The notes below the pieces were generated by a model. That model had not been told where the DNA came from. It saw nothing but the letters and a program-made list of their open reading frames with translations, and did no database searches. From Acholoe squamosa (Eukaryota; Annelida; Polychaeta; Phyllodocida; Polynoidae), in the NCBI GenBank assembly GCA_949317995.1, contig OX439040.1:57012089-57076088 (forward strand): 64,000 bases of DNA, given 5' to 3'. Positions 47,245-59,130 of this stretch are shown in pieces; position 1 is the stretch's first letter, and each line of letters opens with the position of its first letter. A program made the translations under genes and the position numbers.

Positions 47245-48258
47245 AGGGATGGGCACCCAAAATTAAATTTTTAACCATCCAATAGAAAAATTATACCCTA
47301 GAAAGAAGAAAACTTTGCCAACATTATGCTCTTTGAATAAATGTAATACAGTAACTAGACAAGAAGCAATGCATTTTTTAATATAAAAAAGTTAGGAGTA
47401 TTTTCTGTCACCTTTTCCTGGTCAATATCAGCTCAGTGAGGGAAAATTAGGTCAAATCATGCCTCACTGACCACACTCACTGAGTGGTGCATTTTTGACA
47501 TTATCCCTTGTAAATGTTCATAATTTTGTAACAGTTTAAGTTAGAGAGAAGCCAGTCACATCAGTGGACAGAAAACAGTTTGGTGGTTCTGGGGGTATAA
47601 TTTTTTTATGATTTGATATGGAGAAGTCTATCATATTTTGATGGAAACTCAAAATTCCCTGTGGTGGAGTAAAATCACACAGGTCAGTTTTGTGCAATTT
47701 TAAGCAAAATATGCTGTTACTGTTTTACTTCTAGCACTTTTCAGCACACAGATAGATAGGAATAGATTTTAGATTTTTGTAGAAGACAAAATTGCGGACA
47801 TTTTGGTTGTAGTTCTAAAAGGTGAACAAATACTTTGAAATTTCAAAAAAATGGTTAAAAATCCGAATTATTTTTTTCCAATTTGAAAATTTCAAAAACT
47901 CTGTTTTTCCACATTAGCCAGGAAGCTTGATATCTTAAGTTTCAAATTGCTCCAAAAAGCATGTTATTTGGTAAAAAGAACTGTAGGAATTACAACAAAT
48001 TTAGTAACTGATGTCAGGGTCAGAGGCACTCCGGTCAGAGCAAACATTGTCATTTGAAAACTTCATCTATAAAAAAACTACATATCCCACAAGAAAATGC
48101 CTATGGTATTCCTATTCTATGGGTCTTTTTACATAACATACCAAAAGATGGTATTTTTCCATGGAACAGAAGTAACAAAATTCAGGTTTTGAAGTTGCTC
48201 TATTTATTATAGTGACAGAGAGACAGCGTTCAGCAGTAGCTGCTGGCGCCCATCCCTA
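47245..48258. mobile_element. hAT-like non-autonomous DNA transposon nested in the LINE
   Basis: A 1014-bp element with ends AGGGATGGGC...GCCCATCCCTA. Near-perfect inverted tips of the (C/T)AGGGRTGGGC type are typical of hAT elements. CATTGAAT occurs directly on both sides (47237-47244 and 48259-48266), fitting the 8-bp target duplication of hATs. The interior is AT-rich with no meaningful ORF, so it is non-autonomous. It interrupts the LINE 3'UTR and is therefore younger. Confidence 0.75.
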
Positions 48259-48460
48259 CATTGAATGAAGTGTTATCAAGCAACGAGGTATAATGTGTCT
48301 TAGTCGCTGTGTAATAGTCTAACCATGATTGTGTGCATACCATATTGCCTTACTGAGTGCCATTCTTTTCTTTTTTGCTTTGTTTTGTTGCTTTGGTTGA
48401 CCTGAAAAGCTTACAGTGTATGACTTTTTGCCAAATCAAAACTCAAAACTCAAACTACTA
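48259..48460 (+). repeat. 3' tail of the split LINE
   Basis: Continuation of the LINE 3'UTR after the hAT-like insertion, starting with the duplicated CATTGAAT. It runs through a T-rich stretch to a short tail of AAAACTC repeats (about 48435-48457), the type of microsatellite-like 3' end used by CR1/jockey-type elements. Confidence 0.5.
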
Positions 48461-49403
48461 GGTACTAACATTTTACCCTATAGCATGCTTACTCTGTATC
48501 TGTTGTTCAGTTATCCATTCATTCATAGTCCAGTTGGCCTCTATCGTGGGCAGATACTAAGGCTCAATTGGGTGACAGGCCAAGTGGACTATTGACATTT
48601 AAGGAGGCATGATGCCTCCATGTTGATGTTGCTTGGTGCATCTTGCGAATTCTTGGAGAATACTTTGGTCCCATATATGATGGGCATGAGGCACTTACTG
48701 TGAGTTTCTGACCAGGGTTATAAATTCATGCATCATGACGGGCAAAAGGTATAATGATGGATTTAAACACTATGCGGCCCTTGCAGGGCTAACTTATAAT
48801 TGGCAGGTCTGTTAATTAGTGAGAGTCAGCCCACATTATACTGCTGTGTATAGCAGACAGGACAGGAATGCCCAAGTCGTCTACTCTATTGTAAAATCGC
48901 CCACACAGGACACTGCCTTGTATGAGGCGAGGTGAGTAGGGCGCGGAGGTGGCACCCTATCTGCTCAGGAGCATGTTGCTCCTATGGTAAAAAGAGCTGT
49001 CAGTAGGTACCCTTTTTTCAAAAGAAGTCACGCTCTGCTTCACCATTGAACTTGCACTCACCACATTAGTCTGAAAGTCACCTGCCTTGTTCAAAACAGA
49101 GGGAGCTGCACTATTAGGTACCTACTCATGTCACACACTCTATAGTTTAATATACTGACTAACTTCTCCCAACTAGGTACCTACTCAAATCCCCCTCTTT
49201 TAGCACCATACTTGAATGACCACTTGTGAGCAACAAAATGGAGAAGTTATAGCTACATGAAAAGAAAGGACTGGAAACGATGGCATTTTTAGCCAGCTCT
49301 TCCTTTTACTATAGGAGCAACACCCTCCTGACCCCCGGCGTTGTGATTGCAGAATAAATCAAGCCCAGGGTGCTTTAACACCCGTCCTGCCTCCAGGGGG
49401 TGT
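48461..49403. other. No supported gene
   Basis: Unique-looking sequence; only a possible 23-nt micro-exon at 48909-48931 was noted. Confidence 0.4.
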
Positions 49404-49454
49404 GAGGCTACAGGCTCTCTGGTTCCTAGTAGGAACCAAGGAACCTGTAGCCTC
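49404..49454. repeat. 51-bp interrupted palindrome
   Basis: GAGGCTACAGG/CCTGTAGCCTC and GGTTCCTA/TAGGAACC pair in register with small internal bulges; the tip loop is one base. Confidence 0.75.
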
Positions 49455-49737
49455 CTAGGAATCACACAGATGTACAGGAGGAAGGGATGGTGGATGTGGG
49501 GAATATCATAGGGCACATAGGATGTGACTTTTCATCTATAGCTGCCCGCCTCCTTTCCCTGATCCGCTCTTCCCACTTTACTCCTCCGCCCTACCTGGGA
49601 AAATAGTCTAGATCGCATATAAAAAGACTCTAGTGAAAGTTCTCTAAACCATCGCATAGTTCTGACTCTAGTGAAATTTCTCTAAATCATAGCATACTTC
49701 TATCGCTATACCCCTATCTCTCCCTCCCCCTACTCTC

Positions 49738-49741
49738 TCTC

Positions 49742-49793
<52 letters not shown>

Positions 49794-49800
49794 CCCTTCT
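49738..49800. repeat. CT microsatellite
   Basis: Uninterrupted CT run of about 40 bases flanked by C-rich CTCTCC blocks. ORFs across it are artefacts. Confidence 0.95.
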
Positions 49801-50038
49801 CTCCCTATCTCTTCCCCTCTCTCTGGTCTCTCTGTACGCAGCCACATGACATACAAGCCTTAGTATGAGCAGCTCTGAGCGCTTGCCTCCATATTAGCTC
49901 AGGAGACAGTGGACCCTACCACCACAATCGGAAATGCAGTTAAAGAGTGCGTGGGCCGAGAGTTATAGGGATCCAGTCTCTTCCCTCCCCCACCATATCC
50001 CCACTCGACAGGCTCTACCCTCCCCTTAGTACCCGCAG

Positions 50039-50146
50039 CGCCTACCGTTGGTGCTGAGCAACTCCGAGCTGCGCCGCGAGTCGCTCACAGGACGGGAGGA
50101 AGAAGAGGAGGTGGCACAGAGTCGCTCTGACTCTGGGGGAGAGTAG
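50039..50146 (+). CDS. Candidate terminal coding exon (acidic C-terminus)
   Basis: A pyrimidine-rich tract (CTCTACCCTCCCCTTAG...) and CCCGCAG precede a phase-0 frame, LPLVLSNSELRRESLTGREE, then EEEVAQSRSDSGGE and TAG. Its composition (Glu/Ser/Arg clusters) and GC-rich third positions resemble a cytoplasmic tail and differ from the surrounding AT-rich DNA. No convincing upstream exon was found, so gene identity is unknown. An internal donor (GAG/GTGGCA) could end it earlier. Confidence 0.3.
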   Translation, partial: RLPLVLSNSELRRESLTGREEEEEVAQSRSDSGGE

Positions 50147-51960
50147 TGGATAGGAACCTAGTGAGGATGAAAGCAGTGTGAGTGATAGGCAGAGGTGGGC
50201 TGTGTAGGAGCCTTAGGACAGGGCCCTGTGATGGTGCCTATTGCCGCCCATAGAATAGTTCATAATGCTACTACCTGACCGTGTGGAGCAGCTCACATCG
50301 TCACGAGCAGCTCACGCCCTGTGGTCAGCTGCTCACCAGCTCAGCAGCTCTTCACACACTGACGGAGCTACTCACAGTGACGGAGCTACTCAGCCAGCCC
50401 CACCTGGACACTCCTATCACTCCAACTTGGGAAGCTAACTCCAGGTGAGGACAAACAAGGTGGGATATGCAATAGGATACTTATCCCCATCATCGACCCT
50501 TAAGGTCTTACAGCTCACCATAGACACTTGGATAGAGGTCCAACCACCAACCTGGAGGTCCCATCCCTCCAGTTTCAGTGAGAGTCTTGTCTTTATATAG
50601 GATAGAGGCTCCATCCATACCTCCACGGTGCCGCCAGATGGACGCTCCAGGGTAGGTACACATGTATAAAGGTGTCACTGTTCTACATATCGTGTAGCAG
50701 AGGCAGTGAGTGATACCGTGATTGATTATTGACTTGTGAGATATTGGATTGCCGACACAGTCTGTAGTAGCAGTGTACTTGGGGGCTATTTGTTATGGAC
50801 GTGGAGGCTATGGGGGTTTGGGTGATGGCAGTGTTGTTGGGCAGAGCCATGTGAGCAACTCAGCCAGCTTTGTTTGAAACCCTGAGCTGCTCCCTTCAAC
50901 TGCTCTTCCCACCTACATGTATAGCCAGCCTTCCCTGGATGGGACTCAGGAGATAGAAGTGTCGGACTCTAGTCCTATGTACATACATGCCATTTACCTC
51001 TGTGAGATACAAACTTTTGGATAGAGGTTTATCCATAGTGGTGGACATAAAGGCTTATGTGACGATATATCAAGGAATGCATACCGTAAGTGTCTTACAT
51101 AGAAGTACCATCATATTGACAAATCAATAATAATATATACACGACCTACATGATAATGGTCCATATAAGGCCTACATAATAGACTACCTTATGATAACAC
51201 CAGGAGGGCGTAAATCTGTGGAACGTATGCCTGATCAAAATGGATAATTGGAAACTTAAACGTAGGTATTCAGCAAAAATGCGTATGGCTTGATGGCAGG
51301 GAGAGGAGGATATTTATTATACTTAGTTAGATATATTTTCGAACGCTGTAAATACACCTTAACATACAAATATACACCATGAACATAGATGGTAAATTAG
51401 CCTACAATTCACATAACCGTTTTATCAAATACAGATACTGGAAGGAGTGGCTGCAATGTACGTCCTGATACTCAGTCCATGACCAAGCCTCTTACACTGC
51501 GCTATCTAATACAATTAAGTAAACCATGTATTCTGTAGCGACGACACACCCTGAAGAGAAACCCGTATATAATTAATGATACACGCATGGTCACGCACTA
51601 CGTCCAATGCATAATACATAACACGATGTTAGGGCCACATTCAAACCCTAAATAAAGCCTCCCCATCACACATATTCCTTTATCGGCATGATGCATCAAA
51701 GTGACCAATACTGTGCAATGGCGCATCATGCCGATCCTACAGAAGTGTATCAAACCCTAGTAAATAGTAGCCTCACAGAGAATGGCATACTGTGAATATC
51801 CACATTTGCTCCATGGTGAATGGATGAGTCAGGTTCCCATCTGGGACACTTACTGTTAGGTCCCTGCCTGAATCAATCGGGGCACGCCCGGGAGGAGGGA
51901 GAAGGGAGGGAGAGGCAGGGGTTGGAGATGCCTCCTTCCGTGTTAGTCCTCCAGTAGGTA
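50147..51960. other. No supported gene; AGCAGCTCAC-rich patch
   Basis: 50280-50400 contains many AGCAGCTC/GAGCTACTCA phrases. The remainder has no exon-like ORF. CATGATGCATCA/GCGCATCATGCCG phrases around 51690-51730 are loosely inverted. Confidence 0.4.
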
Positions 51961-51993
51961 GTGAAGGCCCACAGTGCCAGTGTGACTTCAGCA

Positions 51994-52179
51994 ATGACTA
52001 ACACGCTATCGGAGAGCAGCTCAAAAACTGTGAAGCTGAAGCGCAGGAGAGACAGCTTTTTGAGCAGGAGTGAAGCTAGGAATTTTAAAACTGAGGAAGA
52101 GCGCAGTAAATGCCAATTAATGTACCATAAAAACAGACTGGGATGGAGGGATTTGGGGTCTATACTGGCACTTCTATAA
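51994..52179 (+). CDS. Hypothetical short ORF before the GA microsatellite
   Basis: Frame with ATG near 51997 reading MTNTLSESSSKTVKLKRRRD followed by SFLSRSEARNFKTEEERSK and stopping at TAA before the GA tract. Basic and Ser-rich, plausible as coding but with no splice-site support and no recognised family. Confidence 0.18.
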   Translation: MTNTLSESSSKTVKLKRRRDSFLSRSEARNFKTEEERSKCQLMYHKNRLGWRDLGSILALL

Positions 52180-52183
52180 TTGA

Positions 52184-52272
<89 letters not shown>

Positions 52273-52345
52273 GAGAGACACACACAGATAGAGACAGAGA
52301 GAAAGACAGGGAGACAGACAGAGAGACAGAAAGAGACAGAGAACA
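52180..52345. repeat. GA microsatellite
   Basis: About 90 bases of GA repeats followed by GAGACAGA-type degenerate repeats. The Arg-Glu and Ser-Leu ORFs here are artefacts. Confidence 0.95.
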
Positions 52346-52439
52346 GTCTGTTAGAGTACATGTATTGAGAAATGTCGCTGGTGTCTTTTCTTCCAATTCA
52401 GTCTATTTTCCCAAGGCGGGTCTCAGGGGGTAACTCTAA

Positions 52440-53779
52440 ATACACCTCTTTTCACAGAGTCCTCTCCTCACCCGTCTCACAGTCAACTTGCCATAGTACA
52501 GGCCCACACCATAGACCCCCCTTCTTTTAGGCCTCTCCCCTCCTATGTACACTGTCTAATGTATCCCTGCGGCTTGCTAAAAGGGGAGGAACACAATATC
52601 AGTGTCAGCGGGGGAGAGGTTAACACTACACCGGGAGGTGCCCCCAGCCCTGCCTGCAGACGCTAATCAGGCCCATCCATGGTGGGAATGTATGGGTGGG
52701 GGTAGCTGGGAGGAATAGTGTTCCGCCTCCTCCAGGCCTGATAACCTCCATCTAAGAGTTAATGCACAGGAGGAACTGAAGGCCTTTGGCTCTTTCCAAG
52801 GTTAGCAGGACCCACATATCGTATTTCTAACAAGGTTTTCTTCATTTCTCTGTCTGTCTATGTCACATTGACCACTGATGCTAGTGACTATTTCATCCGT
52901 TGGGTAGTCTGCTTCAGTTGGATACTGCAAGTAGTATAGGGAAATCGACTTTTTATCTGGCTTGTCATCAGTAAATCCTATATCAGGTAGGCGCACACAG
53001 AATTTGATACTGAAGGCTGTCATTGCTAGATCCCTTAGCTTTATTAGCTACGGATATATGTCATCCATAACAACAGCAGTGTTTCCACATTTTGGGGTCC
53101 CGTGTATTTCTGGGATAATATGTGCTCTTCAGTTTTGTGTAAGTAGTATATATATGAAGGTAAGTGTTGGTGTCTCGATCACTTAACAAGTCTAAGGTCA
53201 TAAATCACAGAAAGTGGAATTTTAGAGCTCCGTTGGGTTTTGGGGTCTGAGAAAAAAACTATGGAGGATCTCATAGATATTTTTTGTGAATGATGTATAG
53301 GTGTAGGGGTACCTCACCACGAAATATTATTAGTTAAATATGAAAACCGTTGTTATGGCTATGCATGCAACATATATACCCTGGAAATGTGTCTGGGCGA
53401 GTGAACAAATGGGGTATATACCCTGTATGCCTTCCATATGAGTAGGAACAGCTTTTTTGGTGCACTATTATATTTTTTTTTGTAGAACTGGCTCTAATGG
53501 TTGGGTTCATAGAGGTATAGCCATATTTTCTGGGCCCTTTCCTTACTTAAGGGTCATCTTCCTCGATGACCTAGACTGGCTTTTCACTAAATTCTGGCTC
53601 CTAAAATATTCTTTCCTTGCTGTTGTACATGAAGGGAAAACAGAGTATTACAGGCACAAGTGATTATATGTAAGACAATGCCCATGACATAAGCTTTCAG
53701 CTGGTACATAGGTATAGTGGGGGGAAAATCTGTCTGTACTTGAGAATGACCATTGAGAATACCTTGTAATCTTGCAATT
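52440..53779. other. No supported gene
   Basis: Short ORFs only, no splice-bounded or family-like coding segment, no clear repeat apart from scattered SINE-like fragments. Confidence 0.4.
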
Positions 53780-54760
53780 GGTCACTCGCCCAGACATTAG
53801 CTTTACAGCCATAATAAATTTCCTCCCCTGTTGATGCAAGGCAAAGCAATAACCAACTTTTCTATACATTACAGACTTAGGTATATGTGTGTGGTAAATA
53901 ACTGACATGGTTAGGAAAGTTGAGTGTGGAAATTATAAACAGGAGGGGCAAGAGTTTAAATTTCTTTCCTAGTCAAGAAATCTTAACAAAATCATGATGA
54001 CAGTTCATCAAAAGTAAGTGCATTTTATGACAATAAAGACATGAATTAAAACACCATTTTCTTAATCTATGGACCGAAATGGTCCATATCAGAGACATTC
54101 TTGATGATCTGACATGTATTTATGTAGAAAATGAAGCCCTGAACATAGCATAGTGCTGAAAGGTCACTCGCCTGGACACGATTTCGCCCGGACAAGAAGC
54201 ACTTCCAATACCTGCTACTACAAAGCATGGGCAGAAATGCACTATCCTTTATATTGGGCAGTTAGGTATATGTAGGGGGTAAATAACTGACATAGTTAGG
54301 TTAGTTAAATATATTTATCCTACACAAGAAGAGAATGAGTATTTATTTTTTCCAAGACAAGAAAAGTGACCAGAATTGCGATAAACCTTTATTAAAAGTA
54401 TGTGCATTTTATGATAACAAAGACACATTGAACATTAATACGAAGTTTATTTCTGTAATCTACAGGTTAAAATGGTTTAGACCTGAGATATTCGAGGAGA
54501 TATGATGATTATTTCTGAATGAAATAAAGCCCTTAACATAGCATGTTATTAAAAGGTCACTCGGCCAGACACGATTTCGTCCGGACAAAAAGCACTTCCC
54601 ATCCCTGCTACTTAAAAGCATGGGCAGTAATACATTATCTTATACATTAGGTAGTTAGGTATATGTGAGGGGTAAATTAATGACATAGTTAGGGTAGTTA
54701 AACATATTTATCCTACACAGAAGAGGAAGAAATGTGATTTTTCGCCCGGACAAGCAAAAA
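53780..54760 (+). repeat. ~385-bp tandem repeat, 2.5 units
   Basis: The anchor GGTCACTCGCC (or GGTCACTCGGC) occurs at 53780, 54162 and 54555. Shared internal phrases: TTAGGTATATGTG, TAAATAACTGACAT, GTGCATTTTATGA, AACATAGCAT. Each unit also has (C/T)GCCCGGACAAG-type ends. Confidence 0.75.
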
Positions 54761-55838
54761 ATGGGTTTTTGCAAGGAAAATATTCATAACCCCCTCACAG
54801 TGAAGTTTATGGAGAGAATCAAATTTTTTTAGGCATATGTTACCCCCCAGCTGCAGCAATCTTTTTAAGGCATAACTGAATCCATTTCACTTTTAGATAT
54901 TTTCTGGGGGAGGCAAAAATAGACAAATTTTCGCCCAGACAAGCCACTTTACCAAAAGTAAAATGATTGAAAAAAATAGAAAAAATCCACATAGGAACAC
55001 AATTTTTGATCCAATTTTATCACAAGATTCTGTATTCTACATGATTGAACTGGACAGCCACATACCTAGTCCTAATTTCTCCAAAATAATTCTAAAATAT
55101 CGATTCTTTTGTTTATCCAGGTCAAAAAGGGTCAATTTTAGCCATTTTTAACTCTCTGGAGCCCAAAATATGGGCTTTAGACCAGTAAAACCCATATATG
55201 ACATTTTCATTGAGCCCGATAAAATGAGCAAAAATAAAATTGTGAAAAAAATCAAAATCCTAAGCTCAGGGGCTTGGCGACCTCCAAAATTGCTATTTGG
55301 CTCACTTCTATGATTTTCAACCCTATATAAGCTTCTCCTGCATTGTCTAGTCCTCACGACCATTACTTTAGCTGGTGCAAGTGAAATATGATTGATTAGA
55401 AGGAATTATCACATAGCATGAAAGGATCATCCCGCCACTACCCGTCAGGCTATGGTGACAAGGTAGAAAAACAACAGGGAAAGGAAATGGTCAATTATAT
55501 AACTTACACACAGTGAATACTGAATTCTTGATGCAAGTAGTACTGTTTGGCCTCAGATATAATATCTTACTTAGATATACAACAGCTGCTTTCTTCTCGC
55601 CTGTCACTTGACTTTACGAGGAGGCCATTTATATTATCTTCCTTCAATGCTGATGGGCCGAGGCTCGGGCTGGAAATAACATGTGATTGAGAGTAATGAC
55701 TTGCAAAGTTGCCTTCTATGTCACAGTATCACTGACCTGAGTATAAATACTAAGTATTACCATACTATTATAATGAAACCATAGCCCATAGTTCTCCAAG
55801 ACACATAATCTGATAATAAAGGATGAAGGTGAAGTAAA
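54761..55838. other. No supported gene
   Basis: AT-rich sequence with CGCCC(A/G)GACAAGC phrases continuing from the tandem repeat at its left edge. Confidence 0.4.
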
Positions 55839-56287
55839 TACCGTATTTACTCGAATATAAGCCTGGCCTCAAATACAAGCCTGTCCGTTTATAAGCCTGG
55901 TCAAAGGAGCCACTTGGTCTAATAGATGCCGGGCCCCGAATACAAGCCTGGCTATGGTGTACAAACGTATTTGAGATCACTAACTTTTCATGATTTCACT
56001 TTAAACTCAACTGTTGTCGTGTTTCTTGTACAAATTGTAAAATACCACCATTGAGACATATTTAATGGGCCATGAATTCATATTATGAGCATCAGTAACA
56101 GGGAATCCCCGAAAAGTTGTTTGTATCATGGAATAAATCTCAGCAACATGGCAAAGGGGCAGAGTAAATTTCCTAGTGAAATTAATACAAGCCTGCCTCG
56201 AACATAAGCCTGCCCCAAATATAAGCCTGGTCAATTTGCCTCTTGAAACCATTATAAGTTCGGGCTTTTATTTGAGGAAATAACGTA
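55839..56287. mobile_element. Related element with AATATAAGCCTG modules
   Basis: 449 bp. Left tip TACCGTATTTACTCGAATA and right tip ending ATTTGAGGAAATAACGTA are imperfect inverted copies. Modules of ATAAGCCTGG/ACAAGCCTGG repeat at both ends. It has the same design as the other ATAAG elements but a different module sequence. Confidence 0.6.
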
Positions 56288-58173
56288 TGTACAGTGTAGC
56301 AATAACACTACAGGTAGGCTTTCAGATAACACTATAGTACCAGGGGTCATATGATGTAAGATGCTCGGATAATCAGTGCTAATTTACCCTGAAGAAATCA
56401 ATTAAGTGATTCCCAGAATATGGTGATGCTATTAGCTATCATCAACGTCCATCTAAATGTATATACAAATCTCTTCACATTAAACCGTACCGCTACCACT
56501 TTAGTCCTGGGCCCGCTAGCAATAGGAACTAACAAGATATAGATTCTGCACTGGCGGGCCTTCCTCAATGTGTTGCTATTAACATTTTAATGATAGCTAT
56601 CCCTGCAAACAGTGAGACATGACTGCTGGCATCTCACTATAACACTGTAGCGCCTCCTGTTGGGAGACAGGCAAACTATATCTGTATCTGACACTACATT
56701 GTTACACCGATACTCGCTCACGCTCTCAGTGCCTAGTACCACACGCTCTCAGTGCCTAGTGGCCACTCGCGCTATATGGCACTGATTTCACGCTATTTGG
56801 ATCCGCCAAAAGTGGCTGGAAGTCGCTTGAGCCTCAAACCACCCATTTTGATCTATTTTTCAAAAGATTTCTCACTGTAACTACTGTTCAGTTGTATTTA
56901 TAGGTTTTGACAAGAATAAATATTTTAGATACCCAGTAGTAGAAATTTCTGTCATATCCCAATATTTAGCAGTTTTTATACACAAAGGTTTGAGACTACA
57001 GGTGCTCAAATCAAAACAACCCAAAAGCAAGATGGTGGCCAGCAGTTCCTCAAGGCCATTCTTGACTGACTTCAAGCAACTGTTACTCTTTTAGATCTTA
57101 AAATCAAACAACCATTTCTTGATTAGGGCTAGATAGCTATCATGAAAGTACCCTCGTAAGATTAAAATATTGTATGGACATCTCTAAAGTACCAAAATCG
57201 AATGTCAACAAAGGGATTTGTTACGTACGGATGTACGGGGGTCGCGCAGGACATGAACACAGCACCTTCTGAATCCAGGCGCTGTGAAACACGGACGTAA
57301 CTACATTGTATGTGGCATGTTGTATGGGAGATAATGTAGCATTAAAATATATCAGCCTGTCATTTCTCTAACAGACCGTATAGATTCATACAACATGTAG
57401 TAAACGAAAACTACCCTTTGAAGTTGAGGGATTTGTTGTATGCATGTAGAAGAGTTTTATTGGAAACAACATATCACGGTGTGATATATAACCTCTCACG
57501 ATGTCTCAAATTGCAATTGATATGGAAACGACAAAACAAAATACAAACCAAACAATAACAGAGACAACAATTTTGAATTTGCCTCTACCGCTCTTACCGC
57601 TCTTACCTAGCCTAGATCTTCAGGAGGCCATTTCTTAACAACCTACGACTACACCCTTCAAGTCGTACCAAAATCCCCATGGGAATAGCATTGGCATTTT
57701 GTAAGCGTAGGGCTGTGAGTGATCGTAGCAGGAAAAGCCAGAGACAGCGGTGATATTGATCGGCAGTAATTTAGGTACTTGGCGGGTCAGAGGGTTTGTT
57801 TTGTCCCGAGTATCATGGCCAGTCAATATTTTGGCTGGCAAAGTGCCCAATTCGATACTCATGGATAATTGGTGCATTAATACATCTAGTCTATTGCCTA
57901 ATGAAAATATCGACATGAATTTCCGATGCCATCAGTGACCGTTGGGTGCATTAGATAGCAAAGCCATTATCTCTAAACCTAACGACTGGATCAATGTACG
58001 TTAATTATGTTGTATTTGTATCCTAACGTGTCTGTTTTCTGTTTTCCCTTTCGCCAAATAAAATATGTATAAGTTACTCTATCACATACTCTAACACATA
58101 CCATGTAGATAGTATTCCCAATTTCTTTTATTTGTCCCTTTTTTTATCCCCACTAATCATAGGTTTATTATAA
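56288..58173. other. No supported gene
   Basis: Includes a short direct repeat GCTCTCAGTGCCTAGT (about 56723-56762). Overlapping ORFs at 57635-57938 on both strands lack motif or splice support. Confidence 0.4.
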
Positions 58174-58611
58174 CAGGGGCTTTTTTCTATATTGAAAACG
58201 GTAATTATAAACGAATTCGTTTACAATTTCTGTTACTCAAGGGATTTTCAAGAGAATATAATATTCTATCCTTTAGGCACACCCATCGTTTTATAACCTT
58301 GAGACATCTAAAGATTATATAGAATCTTCGTTTTCAAAACAGAAAAAGGCCCCTGGAGGGTCTTGTCAAAAGATAACGAGGATGAACATCTCTAAAAAAT
58401 TTCAGACAGTGCTCAGGAAAATGTGCATGGCCTAACTCGTTTTCATAGTATTGACAAAACAATTAACAGCAGAATGTATGGAAAACTCGTGTCAAAAAAA
58501 CGTGCACGTTTTATCAAAACGATTATCAAGACAATCTTTTAGCAATACAAAAACGTGCACGTTTTCCTTTTTTTTTTTAACTTTAACGTCTCTGTTTTGG
58601 CAAGACCCTCC
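58174..58611. repeat. Nested inverted repeats with a repeated 16-bp palindrome
   Basis: GGGGCTTTTTTCTAT...GAAAACG (58175-58200) is mirrored at 58329-58353, and GGAGGGTCTTG (58355-58365) by CAAGACCCTCC (58601-58611). Between the latter lie two exact copies of AAAACGTGCACGTTTT (58497-58512 and 58550-58565). Confidence 0.65.
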
Positions 58612-59130
58612 TGAGAACATATATAGAATTGGAATTATCGTCAGGATCCAATCAGTTGACCAGTGACTGTTTTTTATATGAAATGCACAATGGTTTCCCG
58701 TATAGGAACCAATCATTGTGATTTTGTTTGAAAGTACAACTTAAAAACGAGTAAATCAGCTGATACAAGCTGGTTCATTCCCTATAGATACAGTGAACCC
58801 TTGGGTGAGTCCAACCTATAGAGCATGCGGGGGGGGAGGGTCCAATGGTAGTTATTATGCATGTCTTTTCAAGTTGCAGTGAAGTATATATTGATATTCT
58901 ATCTAAAATTGCTCTTTTGTACTACTTTGTTCAGACCATTCTTAGGACTTAATTTGGTATGGTATGGATTCTTATAGTGTAGGTACAGCGTTCTGAAAGC
59001 CTTCCTCTCGACTTATCAGCGGTGTATATAGCTTACATCATATTTTGATCAGCATATTAAGGTATTCCAGGTGCTTCTTTTCATCTCAGATTCAAGTGAA
59101 CATTAACCTTGCTTCTCTATTTCCAAGCAG

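Noticed and set aside
48909-48931. Possible 23-nt micro-exon encoding DTALYEA between CCACACAG and GTGAGT
   Set aside because: Splice signals are good, but its phase does not fit the candidate terminal exon at 50039 and no other partner was seen.
51873-52361. 162-codon minus ORF with long Ser-Leu repeats and plus ORFs with Arg-Glu repeats
   Set aside because: Driven by the GA microsatellite; no start, splice site or motif supports them.
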